A stretch of DNA of 64,000 bases, from NCBI GenBank assembly GCA_009760855.2, contig WPIO01000014.1, positions 3,026,001-3,090,000 of the forward strand. Direction: 5' to 3'. The notes under the pieces are model-generated. The model saw only the letters and a list, made by a program, of their open reading frames with translations, made no database searches and was not told the DNA's origin. Positions 35,246 to 45,361 of the stretch are shown one piece after another (the first letter of the stretch is position 1; each line of letters opens with the position of its first letter). Position numbers and translations under genes: made by a program. This DNA is from Cristatella mucedo. Lineage: Eukaryota; Bryozoa; Phylactolaemata; Cristatellidae.

Positions 35246-37100
35246 CGTTTGTTCGACTTTGCTAGAAAGGTGTTCCCACAAAGCAGAATGATGGACGTGT
35301 CGCTGTGGGGAGGGGCAAGAAAAAACGCTTTCTCGAAAGTTGTCTATTTTGAGACACGAGGTTAACTTCGTGCTATCATGCCAGTTAGTCATTGGCATAC
35401 TGCTCCGGGCCGCCATGCTATTGTGAATATGGTGCGTTTGTCGAAGCTGCCTGCATGATTGGTTTGTTCTCCGAGATTGTGCTCATTTGGTCAACGGTAT
35501 TTTAGTTACTTTCCCGAAACATAAGGCCGCCTTCATAAAACGATTACATGTACCTGCCTATTGCTGAACTGTAGACCTAAAGCATTTTGAGGCAGTCGAC
35601 TACGAGCAACTTAGCTCAGCTGAGTTACGAATGTACGTCCGTCTGTACATTTGCAGTCCTTCGACGACTACATGGTTGTTACAATTTCTAGTTTTCTGTA
35701 GTGCAGTCAAGACACTGGGTGGCTTTTGATGCTCACCTAATACATCCAATCAAGTTTGGTTCCATTAAAACTCGCGAGACTATTGTCACTGGGCGAAGCT
35801 TGGTCTTTGTCGAGCTGCACCGATAGACCGCATTCCTCACCCTACCTTTTTTGCATTGTTCTTGCTTCACTCAAGCCTGTATTTTTTTTAGCCACTGACT
35901 GATGATTGAATTCCTAGAAGCACGGCATCTTGCAGATTATTTACCCGGTATTCACTGGCGTCCTTGATTTCAGGTTAATGGGCAAAAAAAACTAACTGTT
36001 GGTGCTTTTAGGCAAATGTATATTTCATTGTGAGCGAGTTACCGGAGAAAGTATGATCTCTAACTGGCCTCGTGCTCAATTCAAGACGACTGTGTGGTAT
36101 GTGGGCAGGCAGCACTGAACTTGCTACAGAATGCTTAGCAGACCACCAACGGACGGAGACCCGACATCAATATGATACAATCCATCACAGAAGTGTGGCA
36201 ACTGGTAACAGCTGTATATGGGCTCGGAAGGCTGCAACTTTGAGAATACGCCCTGGTTACTGCCCGTGATGAAAATGGTCAAGTAGCTGAGAGGCAATGC
36301 TGACAAGCAGGCGGTTCATGCAGCCAAGCCCTCACTGCTCGAGAAAGCCGTGAGCTGGCAGCAAGAAGGCGCGACCTGGCAGTAAATTGCTACTGCTAGA
36401 CGACGAACTACATTCCAGCATTGGCATTATGCTGTGGCCTGGCTGGAAATTTCTACCGGTAGTGATCGCAGTTGCAACAGTAAAGTGGCCAAGGCAGGTA
36501 ATGCAATGTCGTAGCCTGACTTCATCATTCACATTAGCTGTGGGTTTAATGCGTTTGGTGCAGTTTTGATCGTGGCTAAAGACAAAGCAGTCGCCTAACG
36601 ATGAAGGGGACCGGCGGTTCGATCGACAAACGTTGATCTACATTTCTGTATTGTTCACCTTAAAGGATTTTGCAAAGGGCGGCCAGACTCATATTGGGCA
36701 ACTTTGATGCTTCCTTTATTTTTTGAAAGCTGAATTCCTGCCAGTCGGACCCGAAACAGATTTATAAGATGGTAAACTATTTACGAGCCAATGCTGAGAG
36801 GTATGACTCTCCAGATATTAACGGATCGGCCTAAAAGTTTACAGCCTTTACTGAAAAAATTCGGGGCTACATAAAGCTCCCTCTGACTAAAATTGACAAA
36901 ATGACAAAAATTAAAATAATATAATAAAAATAACAATGACAGCAATTGTGGAATCACAATCTGTGACCTTACTTAAAAGGTTTTCCGAGGTTTCTGCATG
37001 CGATGTGACTACCTTATTAAGGTTTAGCAAAAAGAGCTGAAGACCTCATACCTGTGGTCTTCACTGGCAGACCAACTTGCCCTACCATAACCGATTTGTA
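35246..37100. other. 3' flank of DDX52, no further gene
   Basis: The 3' UTR must start here but no canonical AATAAA stands out in the first 500 bp; ATTAAA occurs at about 35763. The rest is unassigned. Confidence 0.45.
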
Positions 37101-37104
37101 ATGC

Positions 37105-37870
37105 TTCTGTGGTTAAAGGGGTCGTCCCCAAGTCCTTCAAATCGGCAATCGTTAGACCCATACTTGAAAAACCTGGATTAGATACAGAGGTCCTTGCTAA
37201 CCATCGCCCAGTTTCCCTTCCTTTCTTGTCAAAGATTCTTGAAAAAATTGTTGCTAAGCAGCTGGTTGAACATATTTAAAAGAATGAAATGTCAGAAATA
37301 TTTCAATCAGGGTTCAAGAGGCTGCACTCCACGAAAACTGCTCTCCATGTTGACAATGACATTCTACGTGGCAACGATAACGGAAATGTCCCTGCCCTAG
37401 ATCTGCCAGTTGCCTTCGATACCATTATTCACGGATTTTCTACTTAAACGATTGAGAAAAACGATCGAAATCGCAGACGAGGCACACTGGCATGGTTTAA
37501 ATCGTACTTGTCTGATCGTGTTCAATCCGTGCCGTGTGAAGGTCAGGTCTCACACACGAAACGGGTCACCTGTGGAGTCCCTCAGGGGTCCATCCTCGGT
37601 CCCTTGTTGTTCTCTATTTATACTCAACCTCTAGGAAAAGTGATTAAGGACAATGAAATAGGATATCACTTTTATGCTCTGTATTTGTCATTCAAACCGT
37701 CGGAATGTGCTGCAGCAACTGAGAAACTGAATGCTTTCCTTGCTAATATTTGATCATGGATGTCGGAAAACTTCTTTAAACTAAATGACGATAAAACAGA
37801 ACTGCTTCTCATAGGACACCCGAAGCGTGTGGCTGGATTAAAAGACGTGGCTCTTCTGTAGCCGAGTTCC
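37105..37870 (+). mobile_element. LINE family A, reverse transcriptase domain, broken
   Basis: In several frames one reads [62 protein letters not shown], then NFFKLNDDKTELLLIGHPKR. These are RT motifs of the CR1/L2 type. The catalytic YADD box reads YALY, and stops and frameshifts interrupt it (for example at 37278 and 37752). The HPKRVAGLK end joins family A copies elsewhere. Confidence 0.85.
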
Positions 37871-38599
37871 GGGGATCTGAGACTAATTCCCGCCCAGCCC
37901 CTCCATACTCCGGCCACGCTCGCCAAGTTGCTGAGGCTTAGCGAGCGTAAGACGAGCGGCCGTCAGGTTGGACCTCTTTATAATATCGCATGCGCCAACA
38001 ACAACAGGGGAACTAAATAAGTGTACATGGAGGGACCTGTGCACAGTAAACTATAGGGGCGGAAGATGGTGACGCCAGTGTGAACGAACATGTTAGTTGG
38101 TCAGTCGGCTTCCGAAGTCCCGCCACTGTACCGACTCCGTTCCAACAGTACGAGCATACACCATAAAAGATCTAGCTAAGAAACTGCTTGGCTAGTTAGA
38201 GTCGACGTCCACCACAATCGAGAGCTTCCGCCGAAAGTCAACTCGCGGGGGGGGGGGGCCACTAACATGCTATACGGGAAGCGAGGGAAATACAAGTCAC
38301 AACAGCGAGCGCATTATCCAGCTCCGCTCGGGCATTAGGTACTCCTTGAGCACCCAAAGTGAATTCAACTGCTATCTAGGGAAAACTTTACCCGTACTAG
38401 ACATGAAGCATGTCAACTAATTGGAGATACCAAGTAAAGCGTCAGCACTCGTGAGCGAACTAAATTGCTTCTTTTATAGCGTATATAAAGTGCCTAGAAA
38501 GGATAGTAGACCTAGCTAGTTTGATCTCTGTGGTTTGATCTTTTTGATATTGTGTGCATATTCAGAGGAGAGACCGTAATCTAGAATGCCTACTAGTGT

Positions 38600-39249
38600 A
38601 CTATTTTAACGTTGCACCAGTCACGATACAACATCAACATTGTCCCATGCATTTGTGACGTCCCGTTTGCACTTCTGGAAATCAATACTTATAGGTCTTC
38701 CGGCTTGTGCAATAAGTTGCCTAATCTAAAACTCTGAAGCCAGACTTGTATGTCGTGAGTGTTGCAGTTGCCCGTGAAGCCACTTTTCGTTAACCTGCAC
38801 TGGTGTTTAATCAAGCAGCGCATTGAATTTAAGTTTTTCACTCACTTTTAGGTAGATTTATTGATTCTCTTGATCAAACTTACCTATAGAAAATACTCTC
38901 CACCAGGTCAGGCGTCGTACAACCCGCTCTTTGGACTAGGTCGAATAGCTGTGCCTCAAGCCCACCTCCAATCGTATGAAGAATGTGCACTTTAGTTCGC
39001 ATGTCCCCAAGGCACGGAAATCCCTCCCGAATGATATCACAATGTTCCAACTTGACGTTTAAGCAGAAGCTAAATAAGCCTTTTTTCCTGAATCGTTGCA
39101 TGATATATGCCAATAATTCTTCGTGTGCTTAGGCTTGCTGACACTGTGCACATCACCACTAACCCAATCGACGAGCTCCCTTTTTATTAAAACTAAGATC
39201 ATTAGAATGCAATTTAGTTCTCTGGTGGCTCCATACGAATGTAGTATTA
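38600..39249 (+). mobile_element. LINE family B 3' part, plus orientation
   Basis: Similar to the copies at 17.3 and 33.06 kb (CATGCATTTGTGACGTC, CTGGAAATCAATACTTATAG, CACTCACTTTTAGGTAG). It ends TTCTCTGGTGGCTCCATACG followed by ATTATTATT, where an LTR-like element is inserted. Confidence 0.78.
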
Positions 39250-39253
39250 TTAT

Positions 39254-39590
39254 TGTTGTGAGCGTGAGTATTGCTAAACAGCAAACGGCTTGGAACACTC
39301 GGAATTCAACCGAACTCAACAACGTTTAATAGCCAACTCGAAGTTCCACAGACGTTCATGTTAACTGGAGCTTCCAGTAGTCCGAGGGCTCAGGAACGCT
39401 GCGCTCCGATTGGATAGCGTTGATGCTAATGCCTAGCAGTAGGAACGCTGCGATCCGATTGGCTAGCGTTGATGCTAATGCCTAGCAGCAGGAACGCTGC
39501 CATCCGATCGGCTAGTCAAGGTCGGGAGGGCCCTCCCGCCTAGTACCAGCAGACATTTGGGCGCAGAGCTGTTGTAGGCTGGGGTATGCA
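39254..39590 (-). mobile_element. LTR-like element related to the 40.19 kb copy, TSD TTAT
   Basis: Plus-strand ends are TGTTGTGAGCG and GGTATGCA, with TTAT on each side (39250-39253, 39591-39594). It sits in the ATT-rich tail of a LINE. The minus strand contains the same TGGTACTAGGC...CCCTCCCG core as the copies at 1466-1763 and 40189-40480. A 49-bp unit (AGGAACGCTGCG...CCTAGCAG) is tandemly repeated about 2.4 times near 39391-39515. Confidence 0.72.
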
Positions 39591-40188
39591 TTATCACATC
39601 GAGATCTCAAAAAGTGCCGCTGCCTAGCTAACGAAAGAAGCTTTCAGAATTTCAATTTGGCTCAAACACGGGTTTCAGGATACCCAGCAAACACCACGCA
39701 GTTTCGAAAGAGGCAAGCTACATGTTGGACTCGGACAGATTGCATGCACTTACACACCACTGGGCGGACAGATCGGCCACCGACAAAATCTTGCCTGCTT
39801 CCTTGAGAAATTTCTAATAAGAAAATAAGCAATGAGAAAAGCATTATTGAAGCACAAGTGAATGGCATTAGATTCGACCGCCAAATGGCATCGAAATCCT
39901 GAATACCTGGAGCTGTAACAACCGTCAATGCTTTTAGCAGTGCTATCAAGTGCTGGTTTTTCCGCAAGATTTTGCATGCGAACTCGCGAAATGTGACAGT
40001 CACCAGCGAAATTCGAGAGATTGATAAAAGACAACAGCTTCGCTCTCTACAAAGAGGCTCATCCACAACTTGCCTCCCTATAATGCATTTATCTTCGAGC
40101 AGGAAGGGCACCGTAGTTTAACAAATGAAAAATATTAACTGAGCAATCTCGTGTTCGAATCTTATTCCAGAACTTGTTGGAGAATTAC

Positions 40189-40480
40189 TGTGGTTTTTGT
40201 TTATGTAGACCGCAGTCGGTGACAGCACCTAAATGTTGTTATCTGCCAGTACTAGGCTGGGTGGCCCTCCCGGCCACCGGTTAGGCAATCGGAGCGCAGC
40301 TAGGCGTTGGCAACGGCGCCAACAAATGAGAGCGCAGCGTTCCGGTACCGCAGAGGACAGAAGGGGGCGACGTTTGCGTGCGGTAGTGCTTCCGCCGGCT
40401 GTGAGTGTGGAGGAAATAAACTGGTGGTGTTCCTCGTTGGCTAGCGTGCTGTGCCGCTCGCGACGACAATTTAGACTACA
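40189..40480 (+). mobile_element. Solo-LTR-like element, 292 bp, TSD ATTAC
   Basis: The element begins TGTGGTTTTTG and ends GACTACA, flanked on both sides by ATTAC (40184-40188 and 40481-40485). Inside are an AATAAA at 40415-40420 and a core with TACTAGGCTGG and ACGGCGCC. The uninterrupted site survives at about 53236-53250 of the inverted sister arm as GGAGAAGTACAAAGCG on the matching strand. TG...CA ends, a 5-bp duplication and a polyadenylation signal are what an LTR retrotransposon solo LTR shows. No coding part is present. Confidence 0.82.
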
Positions 40481-40533
40481 ATTACATAGCGCATTTACCA
40501 GCTAGCACTGTGGGAATGAAAATTTGTTCGAGC

Positions 40534-41318
40534 AGAATTTCAAAAGCTTCATTCAGAAGACTGCCTCTACAGCTAGCCATCACATCCGATCTCTATCCAA
40601 GATTAGAAGCTGTCTCCCACAGTGGCTTGTAAACAATTTAACTAGCTCTTTAGTTCTGTCTCGGCTTGATTATTGTAATTCCCTTTTGGCTGGGCTACCA
40701 AAGAAAGCTATTGTGCCACTACAGCGGACTATGAATATGGCTGCAAGGCTGGTCTTCAAGTCCCAGCGGTTTGAGCACGTGTCACCTTTGCTGGAGGAGC
40801 TAGGATGGTTGCCTGTTGAGCATAGGATACGGAGCAAAGTTCTTACGCTGACCCACAAGGCCCGCCACGGCTTGGCTCCTTCATACCTAGCTGAACTGCT
40901 GCATCAGTTTCAGCCTGTTCGCGCCCTCAGGTCCTGTGTGGACAATAAATTAGCTGTCCCATTCCTCCGCTTAAAGACTGTTGGCAACAGAAGCTTTAGC
41001 TCTGCAGGTCCTAGACTGTGGAACTTGCTTCCACAATTCTTACGCAACGACATCTACTCTCCTACTGCCGACTATGGCACATCTTTTTTCAGCGGTCCTG
41101 AACTGCTACTTCTATGCTACTCACTACCTCAACTGCTCTCCTGATTCTGCTATGCTTCCCACTTTCTCTTTGTTGCGTGAGACGAAGGCTGTTGGCTACC
41201 GAATGCGTACCGAAAGCCGCTTAGGCTGTGAGTGCGCTATACAAAACTCTCCTGCGTAACACCCACATGGTCTTTATGACTTTGTGGAGTTACTGACGGA
41301 GATACATTACATTACAAT
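40534..41318 (+). mobile_element. LINE family A (CR1/L2-like), 5'-truncated copy
   Basis: It encodes the C-terminal part of a reverse transcriptase polyprotein ([48 protein letters not shown]), which is open from 40524 to 41144. A 3' untranslated part and a TACATTACATTAC tail follow. The intact sister arm at about 53165-53205 shows the empty target, so both junctions are defined: 5' after GTTCGAGCA, 3' before ATGTCGGCATC. It is the best-preserved family A fragment here. Confidence 0.88.
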
Positions 41319-42459
41319 GTCGGCATCACACGCTAAGCCCTAATCAAGTTAAAAACCTGCCAATTGATATTGCACCCGGTTTGAAAAACTGCATGAAGCT
41401 TATGCATTGTTGGTTGAGCTTAAGTGGCTCCAAAATCTTTTTCATTGCTATTTCTGGAAAAATCCGCCCCCTTACTTATGTGTTCGACGCTTACCCGTTA
41501 CAAATTTGATCCATATCATAGAAAATATGATCGGTATATGCTACGTGCGTTGTTGACTATCTGAAGGTTACCAAAAAAGCGTGTCTGAATGAGCCTGTAG
41601 AAATGACCAGATTGCTGCGACGAGGTTCCATTTGACTTGCTCGAGAAGTACTGCTCTGATATGAAGCCACTGTTGGGATCATTTCGGCGAATATGCAAGA
41701 GGGCGAAGGCCGCAATGCAGAGATAGGTGCGGCCAACAGAGTGTCCAACGTGATTACAATTCTGGTTACTCACCTTAAATAAACTAGATGATTGTCGAAC
41801 CTTTATCACTTGTTTAAGGCCTTCTGATGACTTCCCAAAATTTAAATGTCTCAGGCTTAGGGGTGTCGGTGCAGCTCGCCTATGCTTCCATTCACCTGTT
41901 GTGACGTTCACCGTGTACTAAAAGTAAAAGAAACTGAAATCATGTTTTGGAAAAAGTGTATTACTTCAACTCAGTATTATATCAACATGTGCTTCCATAT
42001 TTTTTGAGGACTGTTTCTGAAATCAAAAAATATCTTATTCCTTCTCTGACCAAAGACTTAGTTAACGAGATTCGTTGACAACTGCAAATTAGTTCGAAGA
42101 GCAGGAAGCTTTGTCGACGAAAAGTCAATGACTCGTACCTGTGGCAGCAGGCGTCAACCGTGCTGGGCAATCGTGGTCACAGCTTCCAGAATGAACTGAA
42201 ACTCCAGCTCGGTAATGAAGCAGGCAAAGCTGAGCCTCACAAATCCTGGCCTACAAGATGACAGACACCCAGTCTGAGAGTCCTGCCTTGCATCTCGCAT
42301 CGACGATATGCTGAGAGCGAGTGTGGTTGCCCCACATGACAAGCAAACGGAGTGAACTAGGGTTCAGTGATAAATGCGTACCTCATTACATTCATAGCCG
42401 GCAATTAACCCTCGAAATCTTCACCAATACACCTGCAAATACGAAAACCCAAATATCTC

Positions 42460-42482
42460 CTCTCTCTCTGTCTCTGTCTCTG

Positions 42483-42521
<39 letters not shown>
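42460..42521. repeat. (CT)n / CTGTCT microsatellite
   Basis: CT-rich simple repeat lies between the inverted aminotransferase duplicate and the family B LINE. It marks the edge of the duplicated block. Confidence 0.95.
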
Positions 42522-42523
<2 letters not shown>

Positions 42524-43154
42524 AGACACTGCATGTGTGCTGAAAGGAAGCACGATCATATGGTTAGCAATTGTTTGCGAAATGTCAAGGATAACATGGA
42601 TAGAGGCGACATGCACAGGATCAGCCTGCAAAGGTGGTTAGTGGCAGCATGCAGTCATGCAGTGTCATCATGCATTAGCACAGAAAAAAAATCACAGGGA
42701 CCCACTAAATGTTGTGACAAATCGGTGCATTTTTAGTTTTTCTGTAAATGTCAAGTCGGGGAATGTCGTGACATCAGTTGAAAGTGAGTTCCGGGCTTTT
42801 CGGAGCATACAAACTAAAGGCATGGTCTGTACAGGATTTAAGGTTCGTAAGAGGTATGGCTTAGAGGTTTGATTCAGAAAAGCTGGCGGTACGTCAATAC
42901 GCTGCTTGATTGGAACCCAGTGAAGTCCACAAGAAATGGTGCGATGTGGCAGCTGCGAGGCTCGCGGCAGACAAGCCTATCTGCCGATTTTTGCACCAAC
43001 TGTAAGCGCCTGATTGCACATGCTGGTAGAACAGCAAGTAGTGAGTTGCAGAAATCGAGACGGTATGTTACAAATGCATGGATCAATTTTTCGTAGTATC
43101 CTTGCCTAAGAAAACCCGAATTTAAGCAATGTTGCGTTGCTGAAAGTAGGCATA

Positions 43155-43217
43155 CTTGACTGTGGAGCTGAAGTGATCTTCTAGTCACGAGAGGATCACT
43201 TCAGCTCCACAGTCAAG
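43155..43217. repeat. Perfect 24-bp inverted repeat at the hAT insertion edge
   Basis: Arms 43155-43178 and 43194-43217 are exact reverse complements around a 15-bp spacer that includes the left 8-bp target duplication. The left arm is original LINE sequence; the right arm is an extra inverted copy placed between the duplication and the transposon terminus. Confidence 0.95.
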
Positions 43218-43218
43218 T

Positions 43219-43404
43219 CTGTGGTTCTCAACCTTCCTAATGCCGCTATCTTTTAATACAGTTCCCCATGTTGTGGCGACCCCTTACCATAAAATTATTG
43301 TATGAAAAATGTGGAAATGCGTGTTTTCCTATGGTTTAGGCGACCCCTACGAAAGGGTCGTTCGTCCCCTAAAGGGGTCGCGACCCACAGATTGAGAACT
43401 GCAG
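43219..43404 (-). mobile_element. SPIN-like hAT MITE (short non-autonomous DNA transposon)
   Basis: The left end reads CTGTGGTTCTCAACCTTCCT and the right end, read inward, CTGCAGTTCTCAATCTGTGG followed by GTCGCGACCCC. The interior has GTGTTTTCCTATGG, GGCGACCCC, GAAAGGGTCGTTCG and ACCATAAAATTATT. These are the hallmark sequences of SPIN (Space Invaders) hAT elements as I remember them. An 8-bp duplication TTCTAGTC/TTCTAGTG lies at 43179-43186 and 43405-43412, the expected hAT length. The surrounding LINE reading frame becomes continuous across one copy of this site, which confirms the insertion. At about 186 bp it is internally deleted relative to standard SPIN MITEs and encodes no protein. 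Confidence 0.88.
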
Positions 43405-43989
43405 TTCTAGTGCAAGGTCACTTTGATATAATAGGTGTCGTGTTGCACATAGATTTCGTGCAGATGCAGCAGGAGATGTGCTGACACAGTCAATTTTGAA
43501 CGTTAAGATTTCTAAATTCGGAGTTACGCTTGGTTTTCCCATAATTAATCAGTTGGTTTTGTCGTCATTTAATTTGAGAAAATTTGCTGCCATCCATGTG
43601 CGGATTGCCATACATGTAACCAGGGTGCATAGAGAATTCGACGTGCTTGAGGGCTGGGAGTGATCAAAGCGAAGGTACAACTTAATGTCATCTGCGTACA
43701 AGTAACAGCCTAGATTATGCTTGGAAATTACACCGGCAAGAGGGCGAGTATACAGTGTGAAGAGAAACAGACCGAGCACGGCGCCCTGATGTACCCCATA
43801 CTACAGTGATTACTCAACGACCTTATTCTGTTATATCAATACTTTGACGCCTCTCTTTGAGATGGGACTTAAGCCATTGTAGTGCAGCGCCAGTGTTGCC
43901 CAGGGGAGATGAAAGGCGCTCGTGAAGGACTTGCAATCGATAGTATCGCACGCTGCCGAAAGATCAAGCAAAGCAGACAGTAAAGTCCG

Positions 43990-44150
43990 TCAAAATCGGC
44001 TTGGGGTTGAGAAGTTTCACAGTTTTGACAAGAGTTTTAAAATATTTTAAATAGATTAACGTGTCAATATATATGTATCAGTTTCGTGAGCTCTAATGCT
44101 GAAGCCGCTTATTGTGATAGCGAAGCTGTAACGCAAGTAAACTTCTAAAC
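43990..44150 (-). repeat. Outer block of the inverted duplication (matches 51195-51355)
   Basis: The reverse complement of this block aligns with the + strand intron sequence at about 51195-51355 of the aminotransferase gene. Shared stretches include CTTCGCTAT(T/C)ACAATAAG and CTCAACCCCAAGCC. Identity is lower than in the 39.7-42.45 kb block. A LINE copy (42530-43985) fills the space between the two blocks, and the exons at 51541-51955 have no counterpart here. Confidence 0.7.
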
Positions 44151-45361
44151 AATTAAAGTAGATGTCAGAATTGAGCTTTTTTTACTTGAACAAAGTGGCA
44201 CTACGTTTTACCTTTTACGGCCAGCTCATCTTTTCAGGTCACCAGACGATGTAATCTGCTGCTAAGGTCTCCGTTCATCTCCATAGATAATTTCAGCAAA
44301 GTTGAAGACACGCATTTTAATTTAGTTAAAAGGTTTTTGAAAACATTTAGATGCAAAAGCAAATGATTAAAATTCTCTACATCGATGATGCAGCTCCTAT
44401 GAATAAGGAGGCCACTCATTTACTTGGGTCGGCACGATTCCGTACACTGCCGTGTTTCCTAACATTAACAGGCGGAGACAGATCGTAGATGACAGCTAAT
44501 ACTATTTCACGCAATCGTCGCAATTTTCGGCAGCTTTAGCTGTAAGTGTATTTTCCGTCATAAATGGTGTGTCGTCACTAATAAGATGACGTAATCGACT
44601 CGACCAAGTACCTTGAGATTGTACAGTTGCCAGTACGGTAGCAATCACAGAAGGAACTCTACTCACGAGGTCAAGACAAGTTGAATTTAAAAAAACTCGA
44701 TTATGGCTTACAAAGGTATGCTACATTTAAGGCTTATTTAGCAGTATCACTTTGATAACATTTATACTGACCAATGCAGTAGATCGTTACCAACAGTATA
44801 ACATGTAAACTGCTTCAGATAATGCATCTACTTGAATATTATACATTAGTTATTTAAAAACATTGTACAGATAAATAAGTATCAGATATCTTTGAAAGGT
44901 AGGAAATTTAAAAGACCGCAGGGGTCGCTCACTTAAGAACTAAGGTAAATGCACAGACTTTTGAAATGCAAAGCCTCAGTTTTGAGGAAGGCAAAGTGCT
45001 CAAATGATTGAAAGCCGTATTTTTCGACTGCAATTGTAAACACGGCCGGAGACATTTTTTTAGCTCTACTAGTAATTGGTTGCATACTTTCTATACTAAC
45101 GGCAAGATTCAAGCAAATGCGTTATAATACTCAAATAAGTGCTCGCTAGACGCACTTAAAAATGTTTTTAGCCAATGTCTGTACTCTAACAAAGACTGTC
45201 TTTTTTATAAATTCTAATTAGCTAAGCTGTGAATTCAAATTTTAAATTCCCCAATCAAAGTTCTTGGTTTATTGCTCGACCAAGATGTCCATCAACTGGA
45301 AATTTGCCTTAGTTGTTTTTCATAAGGGCACTTGTTACACTGCAATTTCAGTCTGTGCAGA
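44151..45361. other. Upstream region of aminotransferase copy 1
   Basis: AT-rich, with no repeat family recognised. If the 45362 start exon is right, the promoter lies here; I cannot define a core element. Confidence 0.45.

Larger units (their letters stand above)
39735..42455 (-). pseudogene. Inverted partial copy of the class V aminotransferase 3' half (copy 3, broken)
   Basis: The minus strand of 41.3-42.45 kb and 39.74-40.2 kb matches the + strand of 52.03-53.70 kb, introns included. The copy of the 144-nt exon (about 41917-41774, TTTAAG|GTGAGT) and its surroundings are identical to copy 1 over roughly 190 bp. The upstream exon copy (about 42285-42174) has TGG changed to TGA in the segment equivalent to AQHGWRLLPQ, plus missense changes. 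The equivalent of exon 53620-53673 (near 39750-39803) has lost the GTGAGT donor. No copy of the first eleven exons or of the last exon is present. A LINE and an LTR-like element interrupt it. It is therefore a recent, partial, inverted duplicate and not a functional gene. Confidence 0.88.
42530..43985 (-). mobile_element. LINE family B (L2/CR1-like), host of the SPIN-like insertion
   Basis: The minus strand encodes GVHQGAVLGLFLFTLYT, LGCYLYADDIKLYL (RT catalytic YADD present) and FLKLNDDKT near 43800-43550, then a C-terminal region DFCNSLLAVLPACAIRRLQL near 43080-42960. The hAT element at 43187-43404 interrupts it. The 3' part runs down to about 42530 and meets a CT microsatellite. Confidence 0.85.
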
